Virus record (IMG/VR): IMGVR_UViG_3300042891_001512
Coordinates: 1 to 64,000 of that record
DNA from: a virus
Direction: 5' to 3' (one strand)
DNA length: 64,000 nt
The notes under the pieces are model-generated. The model had not been told where the DNA came from. It did no database searches and saw nothing but the letters and a program-made list of their open reading frames with translations. Below, piece by piece: positions 1 through 8,497 of the stretch (within the stretch, counting starts at the first letter, position 1; each line of letters opens with the position of its first letter). The translations under genes and the position numbers were made by a program.

Positions 1-190
1 ATTCAGGAAAGTCTAGGTCATCATTGTTGTAGTGTCTGTACACTTCTTGAAATGCTTTACTGGCAGACAATGGGTTATTGCGTAAGCGACGCTTGATCTT
101 TTCTTGCTCAATGCCGCGCACAATGCCGATTACAAAGCCAGTGATAGCACTAAATGCCATGTAGCCCCAGAATAGTTTCTTATAGTTCAT
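1..190 (-). CDS. Small membrane protein, 3'-truncated by window edge
   Basis: Reading leftward from ATG at 188-190, 63 codons are open and run off the window. Residues 8-27 form one hydrophobic helix, followed by a basic stretch (EQEKIKRRLR) that suggests a cytoplasmic C-terminal side. It is the last visible gene of a leftward run of small genes. No family recognised. Confidence 0.6.
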   Translation of the reverse strand, partial: MNYKKLFWGYMAFSAITGFVIGIVRGIEQEKIKRRLRNNPLSASKAFQEVYRHYNNDDLDFPE

Positions 191-224
191 GATTATTTTC
201 CTTTTAAGGGTAGTTTAGACATAG

Positions 225-680
225 TTAAACCTTAGATCTGCACATTTCGATAAAAGCTTTCTGAAAATCATATTCAGAGTCATTATAAGGAATAGTGTAG
301 TTATTTAAAGTTAAATCTGTTTTACCTGATTGAAAATAAGTGTTATATGCAACCAGGAAATCAAAGATAGCGTTTACATAAGCAAACTGATAATCGGATA
401 GAAGTGGTACGTCAAGAGCACGAACATAAGAACGAACTGCTTCCATAGCATTTGTTTCGTCTTGCCATTCTTTGGTAGTAGGAACAGATCCTCTGTTTAA
501 AGAAATTTGTTCTTGAATATCAATTAAACGATTTAATTCGCGAACAGAATTGAGGTTACAATCTGTTCCATAATTGATGGTAGTTACAGTAGTTTCTACT
601 GCAACTGGCTTGCTGTTACCGCAAGAAGCTACAACCATAACGAGTATAGATGTAGCTAGAATAGTTTTTAAGATTTTCAT
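225..680 (-). CDS. Putative lipoprotein, 151 aa
   Basis: The N-terminus has a basic start (MKILK), a hydrophobic core and a lipobox-like VVASC at residues 16-20, so signal peptidase II processing and lipidation of Cys20 are expected. The mature part is polar with no recognised domain. Phage lipoproteins of this kind often act at the host envelope (for example superinfection exclusion), but that is inference. Its ATG overlaps the stop of the small upstream gene (677-778) by 4 nt, indicating translational coupling. Confidence 0.7.
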   Translation of the reverse strand: MKILKTILATSILVMVVASCGNSKPVAVETTVTTINYGTDCNLNSVRELNRLIDIQEQISLNRGSVPTTKEWQDETNAMEAVRSYVRALDVPLLSDYQFAYVNAIFDFLVAYNTYFQSGKTDLTLNNYTIPYNDSEYDFQKAFIEMCRSKV

Positions 681-778
681 GATTTATCTTTCTTGAATAG
701 TTTCATTTTCTTGATGTATATTGCTAAGCCGGCAATAACAAATGCTATTGCTGTAGTGATGGTTGTAAGCTTTTTCAC
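677..778 (-). CDS. Single-TM micropeptide, 33 aa
   Basis: GTG start at 776-778 overlaps the TGA of the gene before it, and its own TGA overlaps the ATG of the lipoprotein gene, giving two successive 4-nt-type couplings. The product has one hydrophobic helix (residues about 5-21) and a Lys-rich tail. Function unknown; the couplings are the main reason to accept it. Confidence 0.5.
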   Translation of the reverse strand: MKKLTTITTAIAFVIAGLAIYIKKMKLFKKDKS

Positions 779-879
779 AAGGTTCCTTTCATTGTTTTAT
801 TAAATATTTTGCGAAGCCACACCATCATGGTGATACTGCCTGCTGCAAATGATATTGAGATTAGTCCGAATGTTTTCAT
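775..879 (-). CDS. Small membrane peptide, 34 aa
   Basis: ATG at 877-879 overlaps the TGA (876-878) of the 101-aa gene upstream, and the stop overlaps the GTG of the next micropeptide. The peptide starts MKTFGLISISF, has a short hydrophobic stretch and a basic C-terminus. It sits in a coupled chain of four tiny envelope-type genes. No homologue recognised. Confidence 0.5.
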   Translation of the reverse strand: MKTFGLISISFAAGSITMMVWLRKIFNKTMKGTL

Positions 880-1181
880 GCTGCTTGATCCTTTTCGCTA
901 ATATAAGCATTGATCATGTTGCCATACATTTCTACAACAGCCTTGCCCTTTTCAAAGGTTTCAATTACTGGCATAGTGTATGTAAGATGGTCTGATGAGT
1001 CTGGTGAAAAACCACTAGGGCTTTGAACACTGTATTCAATTTGATTAGTGCCATCTGACAATTGCTCAACGCGCATTGAACTAATCATGCCTTTAGGAAG
1101 TGAACGACCATCACGGTTGTAAACTCTAAAGCCATAATACTTTACATAATCGGTTGTTTCTTCAAATTTTTCTACTTGCAT
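876..1181 (-). CDS. Hypothetical protein, 101 aa
   Basis: A soluble acidic protein starting MQVEKFEETTDYVKYYGF, with no signal peptide or recognised motif. It is the first gene of the coupled chain ending at the lipoprotein (stop/start overlaps at 876-879, 775-778 and 677-680). Codon use and frame are clean. Function unknown. Confidence 0.6.
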   Translation of the reverse strand: MQVEKFEETTDYVKYYGFRVYNRDGRSLPKGMISSMRVEQLSDGTNQIEYSVQSPSGFSPDSSDHLTYTMPVIETFEKGKAVVEMYGNMINAYISEKDQAA

Positions 1182-1192
1182 GGTTCTACCTT

Positions 1193-1369
1193 TCAGTGTA
1201 GTGTTAGGGTTTTATCTTGTAGGGTATGGAAATCTTCTAAGCACCAATCTTCAGTGGTGATGATAGGACTTCCTTTGGATGTAATGGATACTGTTACTGT
1301 GAGTTTGGTCTTGTGACATATGGCACACAAACCTTTGCGTGGTATGTCATCAATCATTTGTATTTTCAT
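1193..1369 (-). CDS. Small CxxC protein, 58 aa
   Basis: ATG at 1367-1369 lies inside the 3' end of the preceding gene (1350-1592). The product contains CAICH (residues 15-19), half of a possible zinc-binding site, and a third Cys near residue 43. Function unknown. Acceptance rests on the coupling and the compact Cys motif, which echoes other small zinc-type proteins in this cluster. Confidence 0.5.
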   Translation of the reverse strand: MKIQMIDDIPRKGLCAICHKTKLTVTVSITSKGSPIITTEDWCLEDFHTLQDKTLTLH

Positions 1370-1592
1370 GGGTTATTCCCTCCCGACTTATTCCTTTAGA
1401 ATAATACTCAATGTCTATGTCCCTGTGACATACGCCACAATAAATTCCACGACAATCTATTTCCTCAAAGTAGAACTGGTGGTTCATACAACGATGTAAT
1501 TTCCATGGGTTGCCGGCAACATATCGCACAATCCCGCGAACGAAGACTGCTGATATGAGGATTAGAATGCCTAAAGGTAAGATGAGATCCAT
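1350..1592 (-). CDS. Membrane-anchored CxxC protein, 80 aa
   Basis: Residues 3-24 form a hydrophobic N-terminal helix. The rest is Cys/His-rich (CMNH, CRGIYCGVCHRD), consistent with a small zinc-binding domain on the cytoplasmic side. Start and upstream stop overlap as TAATG at about 1592, implying coupled translation with the 92-aa gene. No named family recognised. Confidence 0.55.
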   Translation of the reverse strand: MDLILPLGILILISAVFVRGIVRYVAGNPWKLHRCMNHQFYFEEIDCRGIYCGVCHRDIDIEYYSKGISREGITHENTND

Positions 1593-1870
1593 TAGTAGTC
1601 TCCATGTTTAGCTGCATCGAGAGATTCGAGGCAAGGGTTGCTTCCACAGCATTGGCAAGGCTTGAGATTATCAAGTGCATCCTGTAAAGAAATAACTTTA
1701 TCGGACAACTGCTCAATAAGTATTTGGTGTGATTCACAGATCTCAAGCAATGAGTCTGTACGACGGTTCATTTCCTTGACCGTTTCTAGCAAAGTCATCT
1801 GGCTAATCTTTATTAGACCTTCTTTAGTCGCAATAAGATTAACATCAAATGAGTCATCTTGAATTCCCAT
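1592..1870 (-). CDS. Coiled-coil protein with C-terminal CxxC, 92 aa
   Basis: The central part (residues about 20-70) has a heptad-like distribution of Leu/Ile/Val with many charged residues and probably forms a coiled coil. The C-terminus carries CQCCGSNPC, a possible metal site. It is immediately followed by, and overlaps, the membrane CxxC gene. Function unknown. Confidence 0.55.
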   Translation of the reverse strand: MGIQDDSFDVNLIATKEGLIKISQMTLLETVKEMNRRTDSLLEICESHQILIEQLSDKVISLQDALDNLKPCQCCGSNPCLESLDAAKHGDY

Positions 1871-1888
1871 AACAATCCTTTCAATTGA

Positions 1889-2047
1889 TTATTTACACAG
1901 ATTTCTTGCTTTTTTAGCTGCTTCTTGAGCTGCTGTCCATGTTGGAAACCAAGATAGACATTCTTGACAAGTAGCGTCATGATGTTCTACGCTTTCAAAT
2001 TCGCAAGGATCAGGTGCTGCTGTTCCGCAAATGTAAGGTTCACTCAT
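1889..2047 (-). CDS. Cys-rich small protein, 52 aa
   Basis: ATG at 2045-2047 follows a GGAGAAT-type Shine-Dalgarno in the leftward direction. The product has five cysteines including CQEC (residues 27-30), spaced like a zinc ribbon, and an Ala-rich helix near the C-terminus. No family recognised. Confidence 0.5.
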   Translation of the reverse strand: MSEPYICGTAAPDPCEFESVEHHDATCQECLSWFPTWTAAQEAAKKARNLCK

Positions 2048-2201
2048 GCTATTCTCCTTTTCTCCGACTTATTCCTAAGGATTAGAATACTAGGAACAAA
2101 AAAAAGATTAGGGAACTAGTTGCAAAAAAAATGTCAGCCAAGCCGATGTATGCGGGGGACATACACCGACCTGACTGACAAAACGGGCTAAAACTAAAGT
2201 G

Positions 2202-2729
2202 TCAGAAAGGCACTTCAGCAGTAGCAGTGGATGTAACAACTGGCGCAACCAAAGCAGCACCACGGAAGTCAACGAGGATATCGAGGTCATCGATATTGCC
2301 ACGCTGAGGGGAAACAGCCAACTCGGCAATGTCATAAGTCAAAGCCGTGTCGTCCTTCAACCAAATGGTCTGGTTGGTCACAGTGTATGTGCCACCAAAC
2401 TTGTTGGTCAATTCCTTCGTCCGCAGTTCGCCCGCAGTAAAGCACTCGCTGTCGTTGAGTACAGCAAGACGGCAACTTGGGTGATACAGTTCACCGTTAC
2501 TGTCAGTGGCTGTGCCATCAATGAATGCCTGAGCAATCGCGACGACTTTGCTTGCACGAGCAGCGTCCATCCAGATAGTGTAGTTCACACCAATCTGAAA
2601 GCCTGCTTCCTCACCGAACTTGGCCTGTAGTGTTACAGGAATTTCGGTCTTGTTGAACGAGCCTGAGCCGTCCTTCAAGTTATGTGTGTGCGTTGTAGGT
2701 GCACCAACCTTAGTGATGAGAAGAGTCAT
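2202..2729 (-). CDS. Hypothetical protein, 175 aa, more GC-rich than neighbours
   Basis: ATG at 2727-2729 is preferred over the in-frame TTG at 2736-2738 because an AAAGGGG Shine-Dalgarno lies about 10 nt upstream of the ATG. The product looks like a beta-rich soluble protein with no recognised motif. Its codons are noticeably richer in G and C than the flanking genes, so it may be a recent acquisition or highly expressed. It contains one in-frame CGG followed by A (complement of 2420-2423) and the frame stays open past it, unlike the six rightward CGGA sites. Confidence 0.65.
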   Translation of the reverse strand: MTLLITKVGAPTTHTHNLKDGSGSFNKTEIPVTLQAKFGEEAGFQIGVNYTIWMDAARASKVVAIAQAFIDGTATDSNGELYHPSCRLAVLNDSECFTAGELRTKELTNKFGGTYTVTNQTIWLKDDTALTYDIAELAVSPQRGNIDDLDILVDFRGAALVAPVVTSTATAEVPF

Positions 2730-2739
2730 TAGACCCAAC

Positions 2740-2958
2740 CCCTTTCCGTGACCGTAGTCACATAAACTACCAGCAACCCGATGTTACCAGTAGGCGAAGT
2801 CCCGAAAGACCCCGACTTATTCAACGGCCAGACCCGTGATGGGGGCCAGACCGCGGAAAATCTCTTGAACCGTGTTTAGAATCAAATTGGAACCAAGTCT
2901 TGGGGACTAGGCAGAGCACGGTGCTTGTTTAGAATATAACATTAAGATAATACTTATC
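2740..2958. other. Intergenic leader with hairpin and repeated GGCCAGACC
   Basis: This 219-nt gap separates the 175-aa gene from the polymerase-like gene. It holds a perfect short hairpin GTGAC-CGTA-GTCAC (about 2751-2764) and two copies of GGCCAGACC (around 2825 and 2846). It is locally GC-rich and ends in an AT-rich segment. It probably carries the promoter or 5' leader for the 175-aa gene; I cannot assign a -10/-35 with confidence. Confidence 0.3.
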
Positions 2959-5634
2959 CTAGAGGCCCAGATCCTTGAGCCCCTGGATAAGCAGATCCAT
3001 CATTGATTTCTGCCCACGCTTGCCGGCTTGGAACATTACACGGTCAACTAGACCATAACGCAGATGAGCATTGGCCTTGATGTATTCGCCACGACCTTCG
3101 TGATACACCCTCTCGTAGCTCATCTTTGGATCAGTCATCCAGCGATAGATAGCAACAGCCATCTTGGTTGGTGACTTGGACGTTTCAATCTCATCGACCA
3201 TCATCTTGACAATGGCTTCCAACTCGGTTGAAGAATACACAGCGTTCCATGCCTTGAAGTAGCGGCTTGACCACTTTGTCTCTTCTGCCTTAGCTTCTGC
3301 CTTACGCTCGTCAAATGCACGCAACATGTGGATATACTTGGTGTTGAATGCTTCACAGACAGCCTGTGTTTGATCTGACAGTGTAGGGATTAACTGTTGC
3401 AGTTGAGGGATTAACTCAGAACGCATGCGGAGATAGATGGTGTTCTTCTTCTCTTCGCGTACATCCTTGAGTACCTTGATGTAGTGCTCACTGAGCTCTG
3501 CCAATGGTCCATCATAGACATTACCTTCCAACTCATGCTTGAACCGATCAGGGATACGACTCATCATGTAGCTGTCAATCTTGATATCTTGTTTGATGAT
3601 ATCATCGATCATTGATTGCCACATGGTTGATACGCTGCCACTGATAAAGCGGAATGCCTCAATGTTTGCTGTTTGAGAGCTTGCATCGATAATGTCATTA
3701 CCACTAGCTGGCATGTAGGTTGGATAGCTTGGACCAAACACATTTGCATGTACCATCATGAAGTTCGAGAATGAACCAAATCCAGGGTTGTGCAATTGTG
3801 CATCAATCATGTGCTTGGCGTTATCTCGTGTGAATCCCCTCTTGCTGTACTGCGTTGAGTTCAGGATTTCATTGAGCTTAGTGTCAACAATGGTGTCTTT
3901 AAGCAGTGTGCTCATTGGCAGTGTTGCTTTGCTAAGGTCAATTACCTGTACCATCTCTTCGTTTACACGCATAAATGGCATTGTCTCTGCATCGTAACGC
4001 TCGATTGAATAACCACCAGGTCCGTTTGGTGAACGAATGATAACAACCATGTCGATTGCTTCTTCTGGTGTGGTTGGTACTTCCAGGTCAGCTGGGATAA
4101 CAAATCCATCCCTGAATTCCTGGTGTGACAACCCATAGAGAGTTACAACTGGCGAAGAGCTCCACAATTTAATGCGGATGAACCTAGCCATGTCACCATC
4201 TTGGTCCCATGTGTCGTGAAGGTCTGCTGTCTCAACAAAGCGGTTGCCTGGGATGATTGCACCGAAGCGCTTGTCATACCATACAACATTTGACTTTGAC
4301 TCTGGCAGCTCTTGTCCACCCATGATTTGCAATGCCTCATGAGTAATGACAGGAGCCATGAATGCATTAAACATTGGCAACCAGATGTTACCACGCTTAA
4401 CTGATGCACTCATGCGATTAGCAAGCTGACCGTACGCCATGTGGATGAAGTTTGAGCTGTCATACAATGAGAACCCAGCCTTTTGCCACTTAATGTAGTT
4501 TGCTTGCCACTCTTGGAGTTCATTGTCTTCGTTGACTACTCCATGATCCTCTTGATCATCCATGCTAACAGTCATCCATTCTGGCATATTGCCCACTTCG
4601 ATTTCTTTCTTGAAGTCAGACAAAAGACTGTCACATGTAGCTGTGAGGTGTTCAGTGGTGTACAACCATGGATTGTTGATCATTGATTGATCGTCAATCG
4701 TTACTTCGTACAGAGTTGGCATCGGCCACGCTACAAATGTATAATTACCATCTGTGGTGGACAATTCCTTCTTTTCCATTGATTCGTGGTACACAATGTC
4801 TGCTGGGATTTCATCATCCTCAACAATGTGCAACAAGCCCTTAAGCATGAAGCCTTCCATTTTCATACGGAACAACCAAGTACGATTGTCACCGTGCACA
4901 CCACCAATCATTCTGCCTCTTACTTCCGCATCTTTGATAGGGAAACAAGCTTTGATGAATGCTGATTTGCGCATAAAGGCTGGTCCATCAAACATCACCT
5001 CATCTGCTGGATCATACTTCAACCCATAGCTAGAGTAGTATTGCTCAAGCCATTCGTTTGTATAAGCCTTAGTGGTGACTGACTTCATTGACCTTGAACG
5101 ATATACCTGAGTAAACCGTGTGATTTCTTGAAGTCGCTTTGATGTCTTCTTCATGTCGATTACGCTGACACCAAGATCATCCAATGACCAGTTGTTGTCT
5201 TCACGCATCTTCAAGAAGAAAGCATGTGTTGCATTAGCCCAGGCAAAGTTGGATTCTTCGATGAGTGCATCTAAGTCTCCGTTGTCCTTGCTGATCCACT
5301 GCTTCAGCTCATTGATTGTAATCATCTTAAGCTTGAACTTCTTACCGCGGCTGTTAAGCTTGTGCTCCAAGAGTCCATACTTCCAAGTAGGGTTGTTGTT
5401 GATTGGCATAAGCCAGATATGGTGGTTGTATGCACCATTCTCACCAGTGCGAACTGTTGTCCCCATCTTGAATGGTTTGCCCGTCTTCTTTACGGTTGAA
5501 TAGGCCAATGACTCACGCTCTGTTGGGTCGTTGGTGATGGTGTGGAAGAAGTCATGCATGAATGCAATCACTTCTGCTCCTTTCTGTTGAGGCTCTGTCG
5601 TTAAACGATTGAGCTTTTGTTGTGGTGTTTCCAT
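2959..5634 (-). CDS. Putative single-chain two-barrel RNA polymerase (YonO/QDE-1-like), 891 aa
   Basis: The start is set at ATG 5632-5634, which has a GGGGAGG Shine-Dalgarno; the frame is open a further 22 codons upstream. Three motifs occur in the order of DPBB-type single-chain RNA polymerases. FDG at residues 215-217 resembles the 'DG' of eukaryotic RDRs. The stretch FRMKMEGFMLKG ends in K265-G266 and parallels the 'GGxKG' Lys loop. DQDGD at 477-481 fits the catalytic DbDGD Mg2+ motif of QDE-1, YonO and crAss-like phage polymerases. If correct, it transcribes a subset of phage genes independently of host RNAP, or is delivered with the virion. The rest of the protein matches nothing I recognise and overall identity must be low. 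Two in-frame CGG codons (each followed by T) are read normally here. The family call is inference from motifs. Confidence 0.6.
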   Translation of the reverse strand: METPQQKLNRLTTEPQQKGAEVIAFMHDFFHTITNDPTERESLAYSTVKKTGKPFKMGTTVRTGENGAYNHHIWLMPINNNPTWKYGLLEHKLNSRGKKFKLKMITINELKQWISKDNGDLDALIEESNFAWANATHAFFLKMREDNNWSLDDLGVSVIDMKKTSKRLQEITRFTQVYRSRSMKSVTTKAYTNEWLEQYYSSYGLKYDPADEVMFDGPAFMRKSAFIKACFPIKDAEVRGRMIGGVHGDNRTWLFRMKMEGFMLKGLLHIVEDDEIPADIVYHESMEKKELSTTDGNYTFVAWPMPTLYEVTIDDQSMINNPWLYTTEHLTATCDSLLSDFKKEIEVGNMPEWMTVSMDDQEDHGVVNEDNELQEWQANYIKWQKAGFSLYDSSNFIHMAYGQLANRMSASVKRGNIWLPMFNAFMAPVITHEALQIMGGQELPESKSNVVWYDKRFGAIIPGNRFVETADLHDTWDQDGDMARFIRIKLWSSSPVVTLYGLSHQEFRDGFVIPADLEVPTTPEEAIDMVVIIRSPNGPGGYSIERYDAETMPFMRVNEEMVQVIDLSKATLPMSTLLKDTIVDTKLNEILNSTQYSKRGFTRDNAKHMIDAQLHNPGFGSFSNFMMVHANVFGPSYPTYMPASGNDIIDASSQTANIEAFRFISGSVSTMWQSMIDDIIKQDIKIDSYMMSRIPDRFKHELEGNVYDGPLAELSEHYIKVLKDVREEKKNTIYLRMRSELIPQLQQLIPTLSDQTQAVCEAFNTKYIHMLRAFDERKAEAKAEETKWSSRYFKAWNAVYSSTELEAIVKMMVDEIETSKSPTKMAVAIYRWMTDPKMSYERVYHEGRGEYIKANAHLRYGLVDRVMFQAGKRGQKSMMDLLIQGLKDLGL

Positions 5635-5681
5635 GGGTTTTACCTCCCCATTTGTTGTTGGTTGATTATTTGATTGATTTA

Positions 5682-6482
5682 CTACAGACACGCGATGCAT
5701 CCGTTCATGAATACCTCAGTGCCTGATCCGCCCATTTCTTCTGGCTGATACTTAGTGCCACATACATGACATTCAACTTTGCCAAATGGCTCATCCTCAT
5801 CGATAACTTGGACAGGCTTAACGGGCTTAGGCTTGTATGCCTTGAGCTTGTCAATGGCTGCTGATGCCCACTTGGTGGTGAGTACATTTGTTCCATCGAT
5901 ATGTGCTTTCATCTTTGTTGTCAAAGACTCCTGCTCATCAATTGTCATGTTTGATTTAACTTCCAAGAACAAAGACCGGATAAACTTTATCTGCTTATCT
6001 GTCATTGGCTTGTTCTTTGGTGCAAGTTGAGCCAGTTGCTCTCCACACAGTTCACAATAAACTGCCTTGTAGTCTGTGTTTACTTGTCCTGGAATTAATT
6101 TCCAATCCCAGACTTGGTGTTTGCATTGCTTCATCGGATTTACCTCCCGAATTGTTGTTGGTTGATTTGACATGGCTTCTTTCCTTTCGTTGTTTGTTGT
6201 TTCTTGATTGACATTTTCTTGCGGTACTAACTCAATTGCGGTAGACCCCTGTAGACCGTGCAAAGGACGCTCTGGGTAGTAACCAAGTTGTGGGACTGGA
6301 TCCCAGTTAATAGATACGGTATAACCTCCCTTTGGTATCTTCTGGACATAGTTCCATTTTCCACGTGAATTTTGCCTATTAACAGATACTCCATTGGGTT
6401 CAAACCTAACCCACTTTACAGTGCCTGTTATATGAGGCTTTGCCTTGGAACGTACCTTGTCCCCTGGATTGAATGGCTTCAT
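5682..6482 (-). CDS. KOW/SH3-like plus double zinc-ribbon protein (possibly two genes in one frame)
   Basis: The 266-aa frame begins with a basic beta-rich segment (residues 1-65, GDKVRSKAKPHITGTVKWV) resembling KOW/SH3 RNA- or DNA-binding folds. Then come Cys-based sites CKH...CELC (about 120-145) and CHVC...CIAC (about 239-265). An internal ATG at 6132-6134 (M117) has its own GGGAGG Shine-Dalgarno inside the same CAA-rich leader seen at the polymerase start. The C-terminal 150 residues may therefore be made separately. The C-terminus overlaps the extended 5' end of the polymerase frame, suggesting co-expression. Function unknown. Confidence 0.6.
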   Translation of the reverse strand: MKPFNPGDKVRSKAKPHITGTVKWVRFEPNGVSVNRQNSRGKWNYVQKIPKGGYTVSINWDPVPQLGYYPERPLHGLQGSTAIELVPQENVNQETTNNERKEAMSNQPTTIREVNPMKQCKHQVWDWKLIPGQVNTDYKAVYCELCGEQLAQLAPKNKPMTDKQIKFIRSLFLEVKSNMTIDEQESLTTKMKAHIDGTNVLTTKWASAAIDKLKAYKPKPVKPVQVIDEDEPFGKVECHVCGTKYQPEEMGGSGTEVFMNGCIACL

Positions 6483-6484
6483 GA

Positions 6485-6736
6485 TTACTTTCCTCCCTCG
6501 TTGAATAGTGATAGTTGGTTGTCTTTCATTGTTTGCTTTGCTTGAGATACTAGTTTCTTCTTCTCGACCCTAGTTTCACTGCCTGCTTTGCATTCGGTGC
6601 ACCATATGCGCCTTACTGGGTAAAACGTAATCCAAGCATTAGCTATGTGAACATAGTGTTTGCCTAGAGCACACCACACCTCTTTCTCTGAATCCCGAGC
6701 AAAACGGGAATAGTTCTTCCAATGTAACCTTGCCAT
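6485..6736 (-). CDS. Small protein with C-terminal sliding-clamp-binding motif QLSLF, 83 aa
   Basis: Residues 74-78 are QLSLF, an exact match to the bacterial beta-clamp (DnaN) binding pentapeptide QL(S/D)LF. It lies in a flexible Lys-rich tail, the usual place for such peptides. Upstream there is CALGKHYVH...CTEC (residues 22-49), a probable zinc knuckle. A plausible role is to recruit or compete for the host sliding clamp; the motif is seen, the role is inferred. Start and stop overlap with both neighbours. Confidence 0.6.
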   Translation of the reverse strand: MARLHWKNYSRFARDSEKEVWCALGKHYVHIANAWITFYPVRRIWCTECKAGSETRVEKKKLVSQAKQTMKDNQLSLFNEGGK

Positions 6737-6963
6737 TACTCCCCCTTTATGTTTTCTTCTAGGAATTGTTTTGCATTTTTCTCACACCAACCACACGAAC
6801 CACATTTCTGAATGTGCGTGTTTAATTTCCAGATTATGAGATGCTTTTCTAACTGTTTCTGCTGGCGAGAACTTAAAAGATATCCGCCATTGTTCTTTTC
6901 GCAGAAATCAAAGTATGCTTGCCTGTCTAAATCAAGCACACCTAATTTGAATATATCACTCAT
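6736..6963 (-). CDS. Cys-cluster small protein, 75 aa
   Basis: The C-terminal half contains CGSCGWC, a tight Cys cluster compatible with a zinc or Fe-S site. The N-terminal half is helical and charged. It abuts its neighbours with 1-nt overlaps. No family recognised. Confidence 0.5.
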   Translation of the reverse strand: MSDIFKLGVLDLDRQAYFDFCEKNNGGYLLSSRQQKQLEKHLIIWKLNTHIQKCGSCGWCEKNAKQFLEENIKGE

Positions 6964-7490
6964 TACTTTTCTCCTTGGTTGTTGTTTGTTACTCGTAATT
7001 CAATTTCCATGTCTCGGCATGTCAATTCAAGGTTTGCGTTGAGGTTAAACCGATCAATTATGGCTTCAATGAATTCCCTTGAAAATCCATACAAAGTATT
7101 ATTAACGTTAACCTCGGTGTATTGAATACCGCTATTGGCAGTGTGGACTGATGGCCTTCCACTCCATGGTCCGGTAAGAACCCTGTGTGATCCATCTTGC
7201 ATTGTCAATTCAAATGACTGGCCTCCATAACCACGACCAATTTTATTGGATCCATCATGGATAAAGCCATTAACAATTGCACCATCATCTGAAATGCCAA
7301 CAAATGAATATGATGATTTTGTTTCATCACACACATTTTCGTATTGGGTATACGTCAATGCTCCACTTGTTAGCCGATTGTCATTTGATTGGATTTTAAC
7401 CTCATGCCATTCTCCCATGTGATGTAACACAATTTCAGCTTTTGAGATTAAATCCAGCCTTGACTGGAATTTATTATTGTTTTCTAACAT
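6963..7490 (-). CDS. Hypothetical protein, 175 aa
   Basis: A soluble, mixed alpha/beta protein starting MLENNNKFQSRLDLISKAE, with no membrane segment or known motif. A Shine-Dalgarno GGAG follows a CAA-rich leader (AACAACAAAGGAGA) before the ATG. Two in-frame CGG codons (followed by T and C) are read without a break. Function unknown. Confidence 0.6.
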   Translation of the reverse strand: MLENNNKFQSRLDLISKAEIVLHHMGEWHEVKIQSNDNRLTSGALTYTQYENVCDETKSSYSFVGISDDGAIVNGFIHDGSNKIGRGYGGQSFELTMQDGSHRVLTGPWSGRPSVHTANSGIQYTEVNVNNTLYGFSREFIEAIIDRFNLNANLELTCRDMEIELRVTNNNQGEK

Positions 7491-7550
7491 TACTTGTCTC
7501 CTTTGTTGTTTTTTGGCTTACTGTTTTTCTGTTGATTGCAAAAATCTATC

Positions 7551-7754
7551 TTAGAGCATTCGGCCTTTCGTCAAGACCATAATTGCATTCCAGTAGATGT
7601 CTGCATCTTTTTCTTGCTTGTTGGCCTCTGCATCGTTCAATGCAAAAACCAATTCATTGATGAGTGCTTTCTTGCTTAGTTTTTCTTGTAGTATTTTTGC
7701 TACAATTTCTTCGGCAGTGAACACTCTTGGTTTTGGTACATTTTCTTCAGACAT
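7551..7754 (-). CDS. Small helical protein, 67 aa
   Basis: An Ala/Lys/Glu-rich helical protein (MSEENVPKPRVFTAEEIVAKILQEK). It is preceded by a strong AAAAGGAGAAA Shine-Dalgarno within a CAA-rich leader. Unknown function. Confidence 0.5.
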   Translation of the reverse strand: MSEENVPKPRVFTAEEIVAKILQEKLSKKALINELVFALNDAEANKQEKDADIYWNAIMVLTKGRML

Positions 7755-7790
7755 TCGTTTCTCCTTTTGGATTGTTGTTTGTTGACATGT

Positions 7791-8066
7791 TTACTTTCCT
7801 CCGTTTTCTGTTGGTAGTTTAATTGATTCAGCAATGCGCAAATAACGAGTCTTCAATTCTGGATTGAGTTCTACGATATCGTTAACCATTACTGTGGTGC
7901 TATTGCCGTAGCAATTGGCCTTGGCTATACTCCAAAGAGTATCTCCTTCGTATGCAACAACTGAACTTACGTGACAGTATGTTGGCTTGTTGGTTAGCTT
8001 GCCCATTGTAACTAAAGCCGCAATTGCGACAATAAGAACAACGAACATTTTTGTTGCTTTACTCAC
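7791..8066 (-). CDS. Membrane-anchored LysM-domain protein, 91 aa
   Basis: The GTG at 8064-8066 is chosen because AAAGGAG lies just upstream; the frame is open further, to an ATG at 8108, without a comparable site. Residues 6-24 are a hydrophobic helix. The C-terminal half fits a single LysM motif (YEGDTLWSIAKANC, then NDIVELNPEL), a fold that binds N-acetylglucosamine in peptidoglycan or chitin. The layout suggests a protein anchored in the host membrane with LysM facing the wall. It may act in exclusion, lysis timing or wall remodelling; no catalytic domain is attached. Confidence 0.65.
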   Translation of the reverse strand: MSKATKMFVVLIVAIAALVTMGKLTNKPTYCHVSSVVAYEGDTLWSIAKANCYGNSTTVMVNDIVELNPELKTRYLRIAESIKLPTENGGK

Positions 8067-8095
8067 TGCTTTCTCCTTTGTGTTGATTGATGTTT

Positions 8096-8368
8096 TCATT
8101 TGAGCCAATCTCCTTCTGTGTTGGTGTTTTCATTTGATGTGTTACCGTATTCCCATACACGCTTACCTGCATAGCCGAGACCCGCAAGCAAGATGATTGC
8201 CACACCTGTAGCATTAAGCATGCTGAGGATAAAGCCCAATACTTCAAATACAGCACTGAACAGTATGCCTATAGCACCGAATGCTACAGATACTAGTGGG
8301 GTGAATAGAACAAGCGTTATGCCCACAGCCACTTTGTGGTTGAGGATCCAATTCTTGATCGTATACAT
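8096..8368 (-). CDS. Two-TM membrane protein, 90 aa
   Basis: Two long hydrophobic segments (about residues 12-38 and 42-68) are followed by a polar Asn/Thr-rich tail. It lies directly upstream of the LysM membrane protein with a short gap, so the two probably work at the same membrane. It could be holin-like by topology, but there is no adjacent endolysin and I do not assert that. Confidence 0.55.
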   Translation of the reverse strand: MYTIKNWILNHKVAVGITLVLFTPLVSVAFGAIGILFSAVFEVLGFILSMLNATGVAIILLAGLGYAGKRVWEYGNTSNENTNTEGDWLK

Positions 8369-8497
8369 GATTATTTACCTTCTTTCGTTAGGTATTACTG
8401 CTCACACGATGTGAACATCAAACACCACGAAACCTAAATCCCATGGTGTTTACAACTCACATCAGAGTTGATTATTTACTTGTTGTCCGGGTTTTGC
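8369..8497. promoter_or_regulatory. Intergenic region with two perfect hairpins
   Basis: AAACACCA at 8420-8427 pairs with TGGTGTTT at 8444-8451, and CAACTC at 8453-8458 pairs with GAGTTG at 8465-8470. Neither is followed by a T-run in the leftward direction, so a regulatory or RNA-processing role is as likely as termination. Confidence 0.35.

Noticed and set aside
1382-2830. Recurring CGACTTATTC motif (near 1383, 2055 and 2812) as a repeat family
   Set aside because: Only about ten bases are shared and one copy lies within a gene; too short to support.
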